The notes beneath the pieces were generated by a model, which saw nothing but the letters and a program-made list of their open reading frames with translations, was not told where the DNA came from and did not search any database. 64,000 nucleotides of DNA, taken from NCBI GenBank assembly GCA_034190875.2, contig CM067344.1, positions 18,398,612 to 18,462,611 of the forward strand, in the 5' to 3' direction. A program made the position numbers and the translations under genes. Source of the stretch: Urechis unicinctus (lineage: Eukaryota > Annelida > Polychaeta > Xenopneusta > Urechidae). Positions 21,870 to 36,025 of the stretch are shown piece by piece. Positions within the stretch are counted from its first letter, which is position 1, and the number at the start of each line of letters is the position of its first letter.

Positions 21870-22980
21870 TTGTGCTCTCTTACACCCTAGATAGGTACAC
21901 CTCAATTCATTTACATTGTTTATTTGTCTCATTATTCTTGTTAATTAAACAAAATAATTAAAAAACCACTGGCCTGAAAAGAGCCATACATCCTCTGTGA
22001 ATAAACATAGCTTCGTTTTTTCCCCTCTTTTTATGGACCATACCAACATTTTGTTTAATTCCTCCTCCTCCTCCTCCTCTTTCTCCTCCTCCTCTTCTGA
22101 TGGTCTCCTCTTCTGATTGCCCTGTTGGCAGGTTGGCGGACTTAATAACTGTTTATAGCAGTACTCGCGAACAGCTACAACAACTTTAATAGGACAGCTG
22201 TCAACAACAATTTGTCGAAGACGGACGCCTTTTACGGTATCGCGCCGACATATCACGCCAGTAATAAATGCCTGGGTGCACTGTGGAAGGCCTCATATCC
22301 ACAGCTGCACAGCTTTGATACTTAATGCGGGCTGGGTTGCTGGGTAATCGTGCGCATCGGGGATTCTGTTAAAGCGGGCAGCTGACTCACAAATATTTTT
22401 GCCGATGTGTTCTGTATTGAAGTGATTTTACTGTGTCGACGACGGCGACTAAGGACTAGATAATTGCTCATTTGGCAGATATCCGTACATACAGACCGTC
22501 AGGTAAGCAAGCCGCTAAAGTAACCTATCTGCTGTCGACCGACTTAACAACACTGTTTGCTTTGAAGCCCGTCATTGGTGTAATGCTATGCGTTGAAATT
22601 GGGTTCACTCTACGGTATAATACAGCCTCTATGAGACCTCAGCTTTATGGCACTTACATCATGCAAGGGCCACTCTCATTGCCCATACAACGTAACGAGC
22701 CAAGTCATGTATTCCAACCGCCATCGATTGGACGACATTTGCTTGTTGTGTCAAATCAATGACAGGTGTGCTAGCTGAAAAGCACCGGAACTGGGACTTA
22801 AAGCTAGAATTAGGTCAAGACGCGGGCTGGGAGAAACATGGTAAGGTTAGACTGTCTTACGGTGATTCTAATAAGCCCCTCTCACGTTTTAGTTCAGCGT
22901 GTCATCTCCGTGCTAGAGTACATTACTGTTGCCCCGACTGTATATTTTGGGCGTAAATTTAGGCGCTGAACCGTTACTAA
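21870..22980. other. no gene recognised; short TCC repeat at 22062-22100
   Basis: Contains a (TCC)n tract near 22062-22100, read as a glutamate run on the minus strand. Frames at 22472-22956 show no recognisable domain. Confidence 0.45.
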
Positions 22981-22981
22981 T

Positions 22982-23835
22982 GTTACGACCCAACTTGAAA
23001 TCCGGCCAATTTTAAATTTGTCCTGACCCAAGTTCAAATTTCAAGACGAAATTTCAAGATGGGTTGACACATTTTAAAATTGGACGGCGGATTGGCAGGC
23101 ACGGCTTGTATGGAAAGCCGTGGCGCGTTTATTACATTATTGGCTTGTTGTGTCAAAGTTAATCACACTGCATGGTGATTCAGACAGCACTCACTGTTGT
23201 ACGCGTGAGCCTTAAATTACCTCCGCCCAGAAGGAATATGTTTTCGTCCAATGCCTGTCTGTTTGTTTGTCTGTTAGCAAGTTATCTCGAAAAGTTCAGA
23301 ATGGATTTTCATGAAACTTTCAGGGATCTATCCCATCCAAATGGGTCCCTCGTCTGATTTCTGTGCAATTTATCCCAACATGGTCTCAGCCTAGCCCATT
23401 ATTTTAAGTACGGACAAGTCATATTGTGATTGGTTAGGATAATTTTGTTGGCATCTTAAAATCTTTATTTAAGGTATCATCCACCTTTGAGATATGATTA
23501 ATATTTTAGAAGAATAAATAATTGAATTGAACGCATATACACTCATAGTTCCCTCCCCAAATAAGTATTTTGTTTAGGACAACGCGGTACTCAATACACG
23601 GTTCACCATGGAGAAATCGCGACTTTACGTGTGTTATTAGAATTGAAAAGCAGGATTATCAGAATAGGCTGAGGTGGCAAGAAAGTGAATATAAGTGAAA
23701 TAATGATCATAAAGATCGTTCAGGGAAAATAAGCTGTGTACATTCGGGATTTCATCAACTGACGCATTCAAGGCATTCGGCTGTCCAATTTTAAAATGGG
23801 TCAACCCATCTTGAAATTTCAAGTTGGGTCGTAAC
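22982..23835. mobile_element. MITE-like element with terminal inverted repeats
   Basis: The left end GTTACGACCCAACTTGAAAT (22982-23001) is the exact reverse complement of the right end (23816-23835). A second block, 23047-23084, matches the inner part of the right arm (23783-23822) in inverted orientation, and the left arm carries about 45 extra bases between the blocks. No open frame inside. No clear target-site duplication. Confidence 0.7.
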
Positions 23836-23839
23836 GCTA

Positions 23840-24701
23840 ACACGCCAATTCAAATGTTCCTGGGTTGAGCGACGGATGACTGGGACTTACAATTGAGTCA
23901 TTTGAATATGTTGATGAGAATGGTAGACATATCGACTGCAAGCTCAGTTTTCATAGTTTGTCAACAAGGCTTCGCGTTTTTTAAAAATCTCAATAGCAGC
24001 TAACAACCGAGGCGTGCGATTTACCTGCATATTGCGGCATGTTTATTGGCCAATAGACCAAACCATTTACATAGACCACAATATTTAGCAACAAAGAATA
24101 ATTTGATGGCCTCTGTTTACCCCCGGTGTGGGGTTACCGTTACTTTGCCATCACTCACCCACAACACCGCATCCGTATGTCAATAATATGAACGTACATA
24201 GACGCGCTCATGCTAATGATGGTTTTCACATGCTTGTCAATCAGCGACTGTTGCACTTGCCCTATCTGAACCTTTATGATATTTGTAAGTTGTAGAACTC
24301 ATCTCCAGTTTAAAATTGTTGTCGTTTAAATAGGAAAGTGACCCCACCGTGATTTTACACCGTCTTTACGAACGTGGCCTTGTCCCCCAAACCTTGCTAT
24401 CTACGTAGTTTACCCCTTTGTGGAGGAATTCTCCTCAGTATGTGGTCTTTGAATAATAACCCCCATTGGAAACAAGTGTAGATTTGGTTGTTAACTTTCG
24501 GTGGCGAGTGACTACCGCATCTTGCTATAATTAGCCACGTGTGGATTGTAATTCCATTTTTGATTTTCAGTGGACTTGGTCTGAACAAATCATCCGCATT
24601 TCTGGTGTGAACCAAATGCCTGACCTGATTGTCTTCTCAATGAGCGCTGATTCGTCGGCTCTGTTTTGACTTTAATGATCTAATGCGTAGAAACCAGCGC
24701 C
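23840..24701. other. upstream region of first SLCO gene
   Basis: Presumed promoter and 5' untranslated region. No coding frame or core promoter motif recognised. Confidence 0.4.
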
Positions 24702-27700
24702 ATGAAGAAAGGATACACTGTTGACCATGAATACGACAATCACGGTTTTGAGGCCAATAATGCGTCTACTCAGGGATCCAGAGATCTCGACGCTTCAACG
24801 TCAGAAAATCCACACGACGATCTGCGTTGTGGATACGGTGGCTGTAAACCGGCGTATCTGCAGATATGCAACAACCCAAAGGCCATGCTGGTATGGATGT
24901 CCTGGTTCGCTTTCATTCAAGGTGGGTTGATGTCACTGACCAGGTAGCCATCAACTCTCATTATATTGAATCACTTTCAACAGCTTATTTGTCATTACAA
25001 ATAGTGTCTATAATTCGTGGTAAATTTCCACCGTAGGGTAATTAGATTAATGATTATAATTAATGTTCGGTCCGTTTAAAATGTGTCGTATATATTTACC
25101 AGGATTTGTGGTGAACGGCATCAACAACGTGAACACAGCCAGCGTGGAACGCCGCTTTGAACTAAGCAGTTCACAAGTCAGTCTCATCTCGTCAGCTTAC
25201 GATATTTCGGCGGGAATCTTCGTCTTGCCCATAACGTACTACGCCACGTATGCGCACCAACCGCGCTTGTTGGCCTTTTCTGCGCTGATAATGTCTGTGG
25301 GGTCTTTCATCATGGCAGTACCTCACTTTGCTACGGGCTTGTATCAACTGCAGGAGAGCACAGCCGACTATTGTGATGTATATGGTAATAACGGAAACCG
25401 TCATTTGAATAGCTTTTAACGCGACTTTTCATGTAATTGAACTTCAATTTGTTTGCAGTCATTCGGCCTTGATTTAGACTTACTCCAAGTAATCGAATGT
25501 TTTGTATTAGGAAACGCCACAGTGTGTTCGTCTGACGATGATAGATCGAGTCTCCGCGGATACCTAGGGGTCTTAATTCTGGGCCAGTTTCTCCATGGCA
25601 TCGGAGGAACAACGCTGTATTCTGTGGGCATTGTGTTCATTGACACTTCAGTGAGTGCTAAGTCGTCTCCACTCTATCAGGGTAAGACAAAAGTGATACC
25701 AAACTGCGCCGAGCTGATGACTTGTATAACTATTTGTTTAGAAATATGAATGAAGCTCTGCTTATTCTTGTGGAAGTTTAACTGTCCGTGATCTAACAGG
25801 GATATTTTACGCCTTTTCCACACTTGGGCCAGCTATAGGATATCTACTAGGGGCTGTTTTTCTCAGTTATTATGTGGATATAGACAAGCTAAGTGCCGAC
25901 GAGTAAGTACTGCTTGACTCGCTTGATGTTTATAGCAATACAATACCACCCAAGAGTAAAACAATTTGTTATTTATGTAACCCATTCATTTGCAATATTG
26001 CTTGAATCTTAACCCAACATCAAATGCAGCAACCAGTATCCAATAAAATAACCGTTTATGATACTAATTGACTTATTTTGGAGGAACTCGGCAGCAAGAA
26101 TGACTGATTTATGTATTTGACTGTTGTCTCCGTAGAATCCCGATCGATTCATCCGAGCCACGCTGGGTAGGGGCGTGGTGGATAGGCTTCCTGTTAGCAG
26201 GCGCACTCGCCATCTCAATCGTCCTGGTCCTCTTGCCGTACTCCAGGGAACTTCCTCGTGAGTTAACACTCATTCAAACATTTTGATCTTATACAAATAA
26301 GCTTTAATGTTATATTTTTTAAGAGACTTAAAATCACAATACATATCTAACGTGCCAACGAATAGTGATCCATTCAGCTTTTGAATGTCATGTTTACTTC
26401 AGAGACAGGTAAAGTGAGAGAAGAGAGGGTGTCTGAAGCCCATAACGATGGAACAGAGAGCATAGCATCGAAACAAGGCTTTGGTAAGAGTATCAAAGAC
26501 CTACCTACGTCACTCAAATTTTTACTCATCAACCCAGTCAACATGTTGATCACCTTCGCCGGGGTGGCTGAGAGCTTCTCCACAGCTGGGATAGCTACTT
26601 TCCTGCCCAAAATCATACAGAGTCAATTCAATCAAACACAGCCCTACTCAGCTTTTATGTCTGGTAAGTTGCCCGTTTGTAAAACATAAAACTGTGAAGT
26701 TCCGTGATGACTCAGGCCGCTTTCAACATTTTTACGGGAATCGTAGTATAATGAGAAGATAGTGTGAGTTGGGAAGAGAGAAAGATGGTTATAAGGAGTG
26801 GAAATCATGATGTAGAATATGCTATGAATTCCAATTGACATTGTAACTGTCGTTCGTTAACAAGGATTGCCGACATTTTCTACCAGGTACAAATCCTGAC
26901 CTGTTGCATCTTTTCTCTTTTTCCTAACTACGAGAAGCTGGTGCATTTTGTTTCTGTTAGATGTTGATGTCACGAACTTTTCCTCTTTTAAATTTGCATC
27001 ATAACACCCTGACAAATACTCCGCCATGTTGCAGGTGCCTTAGCTGTGCCCGGGTCTGCCCTTGGGATGTTTCTCGGTGGGCTGATATCACGCTTATTGA
27101 AGCTTAAAATCCGCGGAAACATTGTGTTGGCCACAACAGTCAGTTGTATTTCCATATGCTCTTCATTTGCAATTATATTGCGATGTGACTCTGGCCACGA
27201 AGCTGGCGTTACTACGCCTTATCCCGACAGGTAACACAACGCTGTGTTTCAATCATACCTCGTGGTTCTCAAATACACGACTATCGTGGAATTATTTTAG
27301 CGAGAGGCAACAATTTCTTCAAAAAAAAATGACCACTTCGCGCTGTAAATGGTTCAAATTGCTGGGTACGAGCAATAGTGGAATTGTGTTACTTGCAGTT
27401 CTCTACAGGCTCTCAGTAGGATCAATCTAACATCAGGCTGCAACGCGGATTGTCACTGTAATGTACAGAGTTATGAGCCCATGTGTAGCGCTGCAGGACT
27501 ACAGTACTTCTCTCCCTGTCATGCAGGTTGCCTCCCTGGTGCCAAGTCCAAAGATGATGATGTAAGTGCACAAACCATGAATGCGATTTGCTGTCTGGAT
27601 GTGCTCCTTTCTGTTGTTGTTTTAATCAATATAACCGCATTTATCCCAATTGGCTGTCAATGTCCTGTCTTGAGCTACTTTTTTGTATTGTAGTGTTTTG

Positions 27701-28644
27701 ATTACTACCCCATTGAATACCATATTCGTTCCAGCTACCTCTGTTAACTACTTGACCGCGAAAATGGCCTTAAAACAATGTTATTTTACCAGAAATATCC
27801 AAATAAATATCTCTCATGTCAAAGCATTTTCTAATAATTGACACGTTCTGTGTGCAGGTGATAACTTTCACCAACTGTTCCTGTGTTAATTATGAAATAT
27901 GGGACAACTTGTCGATGGTCATTAGAGGAACGGATGGACGCTGTGAAAATAGCTGTATTAACCTGTACATCTTCTTGGTGGTAGTGTTTGTGTCAATACT
28001 TACAACATTCATGCAATCTGTACCTGGAATTGCTGTCGCCCTCAGGTAAGCTACAGGCAACACCGGATGTCTGCCATTGGAGTGATGCAACAATTCGTGT
28101 TACGCTTGTATTGGCTTGGGTTGTTTGAAGGCCGTGGTGTTGTGTGGCAGGTGTATACCGGAGAACCAGAGGTCATTTGGTATGGGCGTCAGATGGGTCT
28201 TCATGCGATTCCTAGGCGAGTCATTTGATGCATTTGTCTTTACTCGTATTTGATCCTTTCATACTCGTCTTAGAACATCTTGTGTAAAACTTGGTAGCCA
28301 TGTAGTTACTTTTGGCTGCAGGCAGTGTACTTGGACCCATTGGCTATGGCACATTAATCGACGGAGCCTGTCAGGTGTGGCAATATACGTGTGAATCGAA
28401 AGGTTCCTGTTGGATATACGACAATGCATCATTCAGTTACCGGATGGTGGCGATGACTGTTGCCATCAAAGCATTTGGATTGATTTGTTTTCTGGCCGCC
28501 TACTTCTGTTACAAGCCCCCACTTAATGAGAATGACACACCGATGGCGACCAGTTCAAATTCACTCGCTCTCACTGACAATGGTACCGCAGCAACTGGCT
28601 TCAGCAACCCAGCTTTGACAAATGATAGCAGTGTAGCGACGTGA
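24702..28644 (+). CDS. SLCO/OATP organic anion transporter, copy A, eleven exons
   Basis: This is a twelve-membrane-segment plasma-membrane carrier for amphipathic organic anions. Exons: 24702-24921, 25103-25384, 25511-25681, 25800-25902, 26136-26257, 26403-26663, 27035-27230, 27399-27561, 27858-28045, 28151-28215 and 28322-28644. Phases agree throughout and give 697 residues, normal for the family. Landmarks: SVERRFELSSSQVSLISSAYD near residue 85-105; the OATP signature PRWVGAWWIGFL near 268-279; FGKSIKDLP near 322; a Kazal-like extracellular loop with CNADCHCNV, YEPMC and YFSPCHAGC in exon 8; ENQRSFGMGVRWVFMRFLG in exon 10; and an acidic, serine-rich cytoplasmic tail. Exon 10 ends in a GC rather than GT donor (28216). 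A tandem paralogue starts at 36026 on the same strand. Substrate and subfamily cannot be assigned by eye. Confidence 0.93.
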
Positions 28645-29318
28645 TACTATGTTCCAAGCAGCTTCTACATCCAGCCAGCATTACCTAAATGTGCCCTCAA
28701 TCCCTGTTGAGCATGTTAAATGCCTGATTGCATTCCACGACAGCTACCGCATCGTTCTAATAGCTATATTATTTGAATAAGCTGATCACAAACTTACCGG
28801 CTGGTTTTGTGTCATGTGTGAATTAACATTGATATGATATCCCAAGGAATTTTTGGATTTTTCTCCAGCCTAAGTTTTTCGGGCTCTTCTCCGGAACGGT
28901 TGGACATACCAACATAAAATTTTGGAGGAATGATAGATCAAGTTGGGACACAGTTTGACGCGCATGCGCAGTGTTGGAGGCTTATGGGATCGATTTTTCG
29001 TAGATTTTTCCCTAATTTTCTGTAACTATCTCCTCCATAACTACTGCAGTTACGAACATATGAATTACATGGTTGTAACAAGCAATTATCGTAGGCGGAA
29101 AATATACTTGTTTTCACTTTTTGTACTTTGTATAATGACATGTGTTTTAGAGTACCTATCGCGATTTTTGATACGAGTTCTCTCCTCGCTGATATCTCTG
29201 AAACGGTTGTACTTACGCACATGAAATTTTGTCAGTATTTAGAACTTGGCCTCGAGATAATGATTGTAACAGTATTTTAAGCATTCACAGTAAAAACAAA
29301 AACAGTGAAAGCTTAGCG
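28645..29318. other. 3' flank of SLCO copy A, no further gene
   Basis: Probable 3' untranslated region followed by empty DNA. A 28-bp segment at 29130-29157 is identical to 32071-32098. Confidence 0.45.
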
Positions 29319-29324
29319 AGTAGG

Positions 29325-29554
29325 TTTTGCATACATACATACATCCATGTGTACATACGCTGCATATATACATAGATACAAACATACATACATACACACA
29401 CATCCATGCATACATAACCCTACATTCATACCAATACATCCATGCATACATACGCATATACATTCTTGCATACACTTGCACATACATACATACATACATA
29501 CACATACATACATACATACATACATACATACATACATACATACATACATACATA

Positions 29555-29618
<64 letters not shown>

Positions 29619-29620
29619 TA
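29325..29620. repeat. ATAC tetranucleotide and (CA)n microsatellite
   Basis: Degenerate CATACATA repeats (about 29330-29553) run into pure (CA)n (about 29556-29617). Histidine/threonine/tyrosine-rich and cysteine/valine-rich frames on the two strands are artefacts of the repeats. Confidence 0.97.
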
Positions 29621-30453
29621 AACCAAAATTCCAAGGCATTAGATTAAAATGTAAACTTTAATAACTGTGTGTTTCATAGTTTTAGCTTCAGCAATTTTAG
29701 CTTCAGCATTTCTAAGCTTAATTTAATCCCTGGGCTCCACCCCGGGGAGGGGTGGGGGTGGAACTTGGCCTATCCCGGATGGGGATGTGCCGCGGGACCA
29801 AAGATCTTGTTATAATAAGATACCCCACTCGGACGTTTCTGTTGTGAAGCTCGCGACCAGCGTGCCACCTGGTTTCGTGGCTCCATGGTAAAAGATTGAT
29901 CCGCGATGGTATGTACTCAATAATACCGCTGTATTTCTAAAACTTAACGATTCTTTGATAGTGCCAATACATAAAAACAAAGCCAATTACTATTGACACC
30001 CTTTTTATCAATTTGCGTGACGATTTATTAACTACAATAATTTTTTATGGACGTTTGAACAAAGTCGCATATATCAGCATCTACCCCTGGCCTAGCCCCG
30101 ATTGGACGGTAAAATACATACTTACTCAGACGTCCTGTAGGGTTGAATTTACCACTTTTTAAGACACAGTCGGACGTCTAGTCAACCCTTATTTGATATT
30201 AAAAGATAAATCTGAATCATTGGTTTTGTCATATTTGCGGCTGAATATGAGAAGTTGAATATGAGACGTATGATTTTATTATGTTATACTGTAAAATGTA
30301 TTCTTGCTTATTTTGAATAACAATATAATAATGAAATATTTCAGGACATAGCATATACTAAAAACATTGATGCAGCATGCATTTAATCACCATTAACTCT
30401 CTCGCTCTATCTCTCACTTTCTCTGTCTGTCTCACTGTCTGTCTCTGTCTCTG

Positions 30454-30670
<217 letters not shown>

Positions 30671-30683
30671 TAAGGTCATTACA

Positions 30684-31060
30684 ACTAAAATTCTCAGTCT
30701 TAATAGCTTACGAAGAACAACCACAAATGATATGAGATCATCAGTATACATTAGAAGATTAACAACAAGCACACTAAAACTACACTGAATATAACAATTA
30801 TTTAAACCAGAGCTCAATTCATCCATGTAAACACTGAAAAGATAGGTTGACAATATGCCTCCCTGTCTTAAGCCATTAAACACACCAAATCAGCCAGACA
30901 TATTTCTGCCCCATCTTACATACACATCTGATCCGAGTACCATGCAACCGACCATTCTAACAGTATATCCGGGGACACCTTTGTTCGACAAGCTCCACCA
31001 CCACTACAATCTAAGGTGCAGTAGTCCTATATACTGGTGTGAATTTATGATAGAATAGTC
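30684..31060 (-). pseudogene. non-LTR retrotransposon reverse transcriptase fragment
   Basis: On the minus strand the frame gives QMYVRWGRNMSG, a stop, then [20 protein letters not shown] and, after a short degraded stretch, [11 protein letters not shown]. These are the fingers/palm landmarks of LINE reverse transcriptases: the NGxRQGGxLSPxLF block and the Y-x-D-D catalytic box, here YTDD. The fragment is cut short by the TA array at its 3' side and has an in-frame TGA, so it is not functional. It runs against the two SLCO genes. Confidence 0.8.
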
Positions 31061-31319
31061 CTTGTACATCTGCCATAGAGGGCTTTCAAGGAACTGAGTA
31101 CACAAATATCAATATTTGATTTTCGGAAATCTACACATATAACAGCACTTAAAACAAATAAGAGCACAAATTGTGTGGGAAAATGTCAATGTCTTACGAT
31201 TTGTTCTCTCCTTATGGTCCCTTAACTTACTGGGAATAGTTCAACCTGATGTTCACCATAATACATATTACAGAAAAATAACACCTGCATGATTCACATT
31301 GGAGTTTGTCGAATGAGAT

Positions 31320-31600
31320 ATCTTTGGCTAGAATGCTTACAACCCAGGCTTTCACTGACAATGTTCCTTAAGAGCCTGCATAATGCATCTACTAGTGATT
31401 TGCTTGGGACAACGAGCCCTTCCTTCGCACTTCTGTAATTCTTCTGGTCATGTATATCATTGACTACAGAGATTGTGTTTATGCATATTGCACACAACTT
31501 AATTTCCGGGCAATATAGCCAGAAACATGTGGTAGAACATTCACTTAATGGGTGGAAAGGCCTTTGTCAATTATAACAGTTAATTGCAGCGCAGAAATAC
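31320..31600. repeat. dispersed repeat, copy 1
   Basis: Pieces such as TGACAATGTTCCTTAAG and TGATTTGCTTGGGAC, then CAATATAGCCAGAAACATGT further on, recur in the same order at about 32660-33030 with small gaps. Confidence 0.7.
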
Positions 31601-31793
31601 CCATTTGTGTTTGACTTCTAGTCAGACATACTCGCGAGTCATAACGAAGTTGGTTGGCTGCTGCGCGTCGAGTAGCTTCCACAAACGTAGGGGGCGCTGC
31701 CTACACGGCGTCACGGAATTTGTCGGGCGAATTGCCGAGTGGGGTATCTTATTATAACAAGATCTTTGGCGGGACCTCGAAAACTTGTGCCCG

Positions 31794-31935
31794 TCGTACA
31801 AGGTGAAAATGGCAAAAAGCATACCCCGTCGTACAAGGTATTATGCGCATGTATAACCCGTCGTACAAGGTGAAAATGGCAAAAAAACGTACCCCGTCGT
31901 ACAAGGTATTACGCAAATGTATAACGTATAACCCT
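31794..31935. repeat. CCGTCGTACAAGGT tandem repeat
   Basis: Four occurrences of CCCGTCGTACAAGGT-type sequence, two followed by GAAAATGGCAAAAA and two by ATTACGC/ATTATGC. Together they form two copies of a roughly 68-bp unit. Confidence 0.85.
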
Positions 31936-32099
31936 TCGCACGTCGTGGCAGGATAAAAGTGTTGTACATTTCATGAACGATAATAAATGTTATCACATCA
32001 TACTATTGTGACATAAGGAGGTTACAAAACAATGATGTTGCGGATAACAATCTTACGTAATATGGACAGTGTATAATGACATGTGTTTTAGAGTACCTT

Positions 32100-32655
32100 G
32101 TTGATATCGTATTGCTGGTCGTCCAACTTGCCGTTGGAAGACATGGTGGTGATTCAATACATAGGATATTTTAATGTAGATCAAATAGGTATATGTGAAG
32201 TGAGGGGGAAATTTTATTGTAGATCCAAGGGACGGATGTTAGTAAGTGTTATTAAACGTTATTTTAGAGAACAATGACGCCGATGTCAGCAGGTGCTATG
32301 TTGATATCGAAGACTGAACAATACAATCTCGACTTTACAGACATCACATTCACTGCCAAGTGCTATTTGCATCAGCAATTGCTCGGACAGCGTCAAGATG
32401 AATACATTTTACTGTTTTTGTTTGTTTTATCCAGACCATGACCAACTCGCGTCGTGTTGTTGGTGACTGTTTGTGATAAAACACCATACACTGCCTGTGC
32501 CTGCTATATCTTATTTTAGTTTAGCAAATATGAGTCCCTAGTGTAATTGTTTGCTTGGCTTGAAAAGTGAAGGAAATTCATTCTAACCTCTCAATCACCC
32601 ACGCAGTAGTCAACAAGGCGACATGCTCATTGTAAGTTGTAGTCCCCGCTGTCCC
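32100..32655. other. no gene recognised
   Basis: AT-rich sequence with no frame or motif of interest. Confidence 0.45.
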
Positions 32656-32659
32656 CAGG

Positions 32660-33029
32660 CCCCACTGACAATGTTCCTTAAGCTCTGCACTGTAATGCAT
32701 CTACTATGGTGATTTGCTTGGGACTGAACAACGAGCACCCCTTCATGGTGAGGACATATGGTGTTGTGGTGATTTTGAACCATGAAAGACAGTATTAACA
32801 CATCTTTTCAGTCGTTTTTACCCACATACTGAAATAATGTGCATATGTATGATAAGCGTTGCAACATCATATCATGCTGATCTGACCAAACAACAACGAT
32901 GGCCTGTTAATAAATTCTAGTTTAGTGGTAAATTTGAAGGCATATATAGCCAGATAATATGTGGTAGAATATCACTTAATAGATATGGAGAGATAGCCTT
33001 TGTCAATTATATACATATAATTGCAGAGA

Positions 33030-33030
<1 letters not shown>
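32660..33030. repeat. dispersed repeat, copy 2
   Basis: Second, longer and more intact copy of the repeat at 31320-31600, in direct orientation and ending at the next TA array. Confidence 0.7.
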
Positions 33031-34340
<1,310 letters not shown>

Positions 34341-34345
34341 AAATA

Positions 34346-35307
34346 TATTACAACAATTCAGACGTCGAACCATTTCCAGAAGTCATAGAGAAACAGAGTC
34401 GTTTTTACAGTAAGAGATGTATAAATATGTTGAAGGATGGAATATCAGTACCTGAATTATTTATGCGAAATTTGTTTCAAGGCTTGGAAGATTATTTTAC
34501 ATTACCAGAAAAACAAAACAACGACTCATATTGGTTAATCAAAAATGGAATACTGGCGGACCATCAATTATCTTTCATCGTTATCACGAAAAAGAAAAAA
34601 AAACTTACACTAGACGAGAACAAAACAGAAATGAACGAAGTTGTGTGACGGAATCGTGGGTGAAAATGACTTGTATCTGTGGGCGTTGTCTCAACCCATG
34701 CCAAGCACCTAACTTTAAACCAGTACAGACCCGAAAACGTGGTGTAGCAGACGAATGGTTGGTTTGGATAGCACATCGCTCACCTAATCGAATGCAACAC
34801 CGACTAAACAGAGACGAAAAAAGGTAAGGGCCCGGTGAATACCAGTAGATTGTTGGTGCGAAGAAACTCAAACAGTGTATCAGTTTCACAGATAGGTATG
34901 GCGTGTTTGTCCATGTCTGAAATTGACCCATAGCCCCATCAATGGAAAACTAATGAGTGACTTACGTGCCGAAACAGAAAGAAATACCCAGTGTTTGAGA
35001 GGGTTAGGTTATAGTGTCGTAGCCGAGTGGGGATGTGAATGGACGGAATAACGGGAAACAGACCCTCGGATCAAAGCTTTTACGTACACTCGACCTCGAC
35101 CACCACTGGCCTCTTTGATGAAAGAACTGATCATAGCCGGTATAGGCGACGGAATGATTTTTTGGGGGTGGGGGAATGGCCGATACCCGTACCAGAAACC
35201 CTTAAAGACTTATTTAGTGAAATGACCCCTATATTCTAAAACATAAAGCTGATACAAGAGCAAATCTAAGCCTTCGTGTAAGACTTTGCTGAACGAACGG
35301 ACGTATA
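34346..35307 (+). pseudogene. family B DNA polymerase-like fossil (polinton / virus-like)
   Basis: Short conserved blocks appear in order on the plus strand but in different frames: INMLKDGISVPELFM (34420-34464), GGPSIIFHRYHEK (about 34557-34594), EWLVWIAHRS (about 34753-34782), LRGLGYSVVAEWGCEW (about 34997-35044) and LKDLFSEMTPIF (35201-35236). From memory of the family, this order matches a polymerase-like protein widespread in marine invertebrate genomes and annotated as type B DNA polymerase of the protein-primed or organellar/viral kind. Frameshifts and several stops separate the blocks, and the catalytic palm motifs are not seen, so it is a dead partial copy. Family assignment is by eye and needs a profile search. 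Confidence 0.5.
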
Positions 35308-36025
35308 AAATTGAGTTAATAATGGTTACAATTTATAGGACGTGAGGGCCATAAGGGACCTAATTTGCATTAAAAAACGCTGCCCAAAGAGGTACACAAC
35401 GACACTACTGACGAGACGTTGTTTACGTTTACATACTTCAACTTGTAACAAGTTTAACAGAGATCATTTGGTGATGGGAACGCGTGGTCAAGGGCGATCA
35501 ATGGCGATTGTTTGTCTGATGCCTCGGGTTGCAGTATGGTGATGGCTTATTTATATTCAAGTGTTAGATTCAAGTCATAAGTATAGTGGGAAGTTTTATC
35601 GTAAGAAAGAAGTTTTAATAGTAATGACTTAGTTAGCTTGAGTCAGCTTTGTTTTATTAGAGATTAATACTTTTTACAGACTGTGTACGTTTCGTTCCAG
35701 GTCATGGCCTACATACATGTTGGGAATGTTGATTATGTAACTATTGATTTGATATGGTCATACTTTCCACTGAGTCATCTCTGTCTACTATTTTCTAGTA
35801 GCATGAGCTTGTTTGGCCGATTGTGTGTTCAGTAAACATTTCTAGTCCCAATGTTTGTCTGTGTCTGACTTGCCGAAATGAAAATGGGCCAGTTCACCTT
35901 CTCAATCACATGGATTGATGAGTACCCAATGAGACGCTCTTCGTCTTGGAATCTATCGCGCATTCATCGAATACGTTATCCGCTAGCGATATTTTAATTC
36001 GTTGCATTGACAACGAATTGGCGCT
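35308..36025. other. upstream region of second SLCO copy
   Basis: No coding frame or core promoter motif recognised. Confidence 0.4.

Noticed and set aside
29239..29661. Cysteine/valine-rich and histidine/threonine-rich frames
   Set aside because: Pure translations of ATAC and CA microsatellites.
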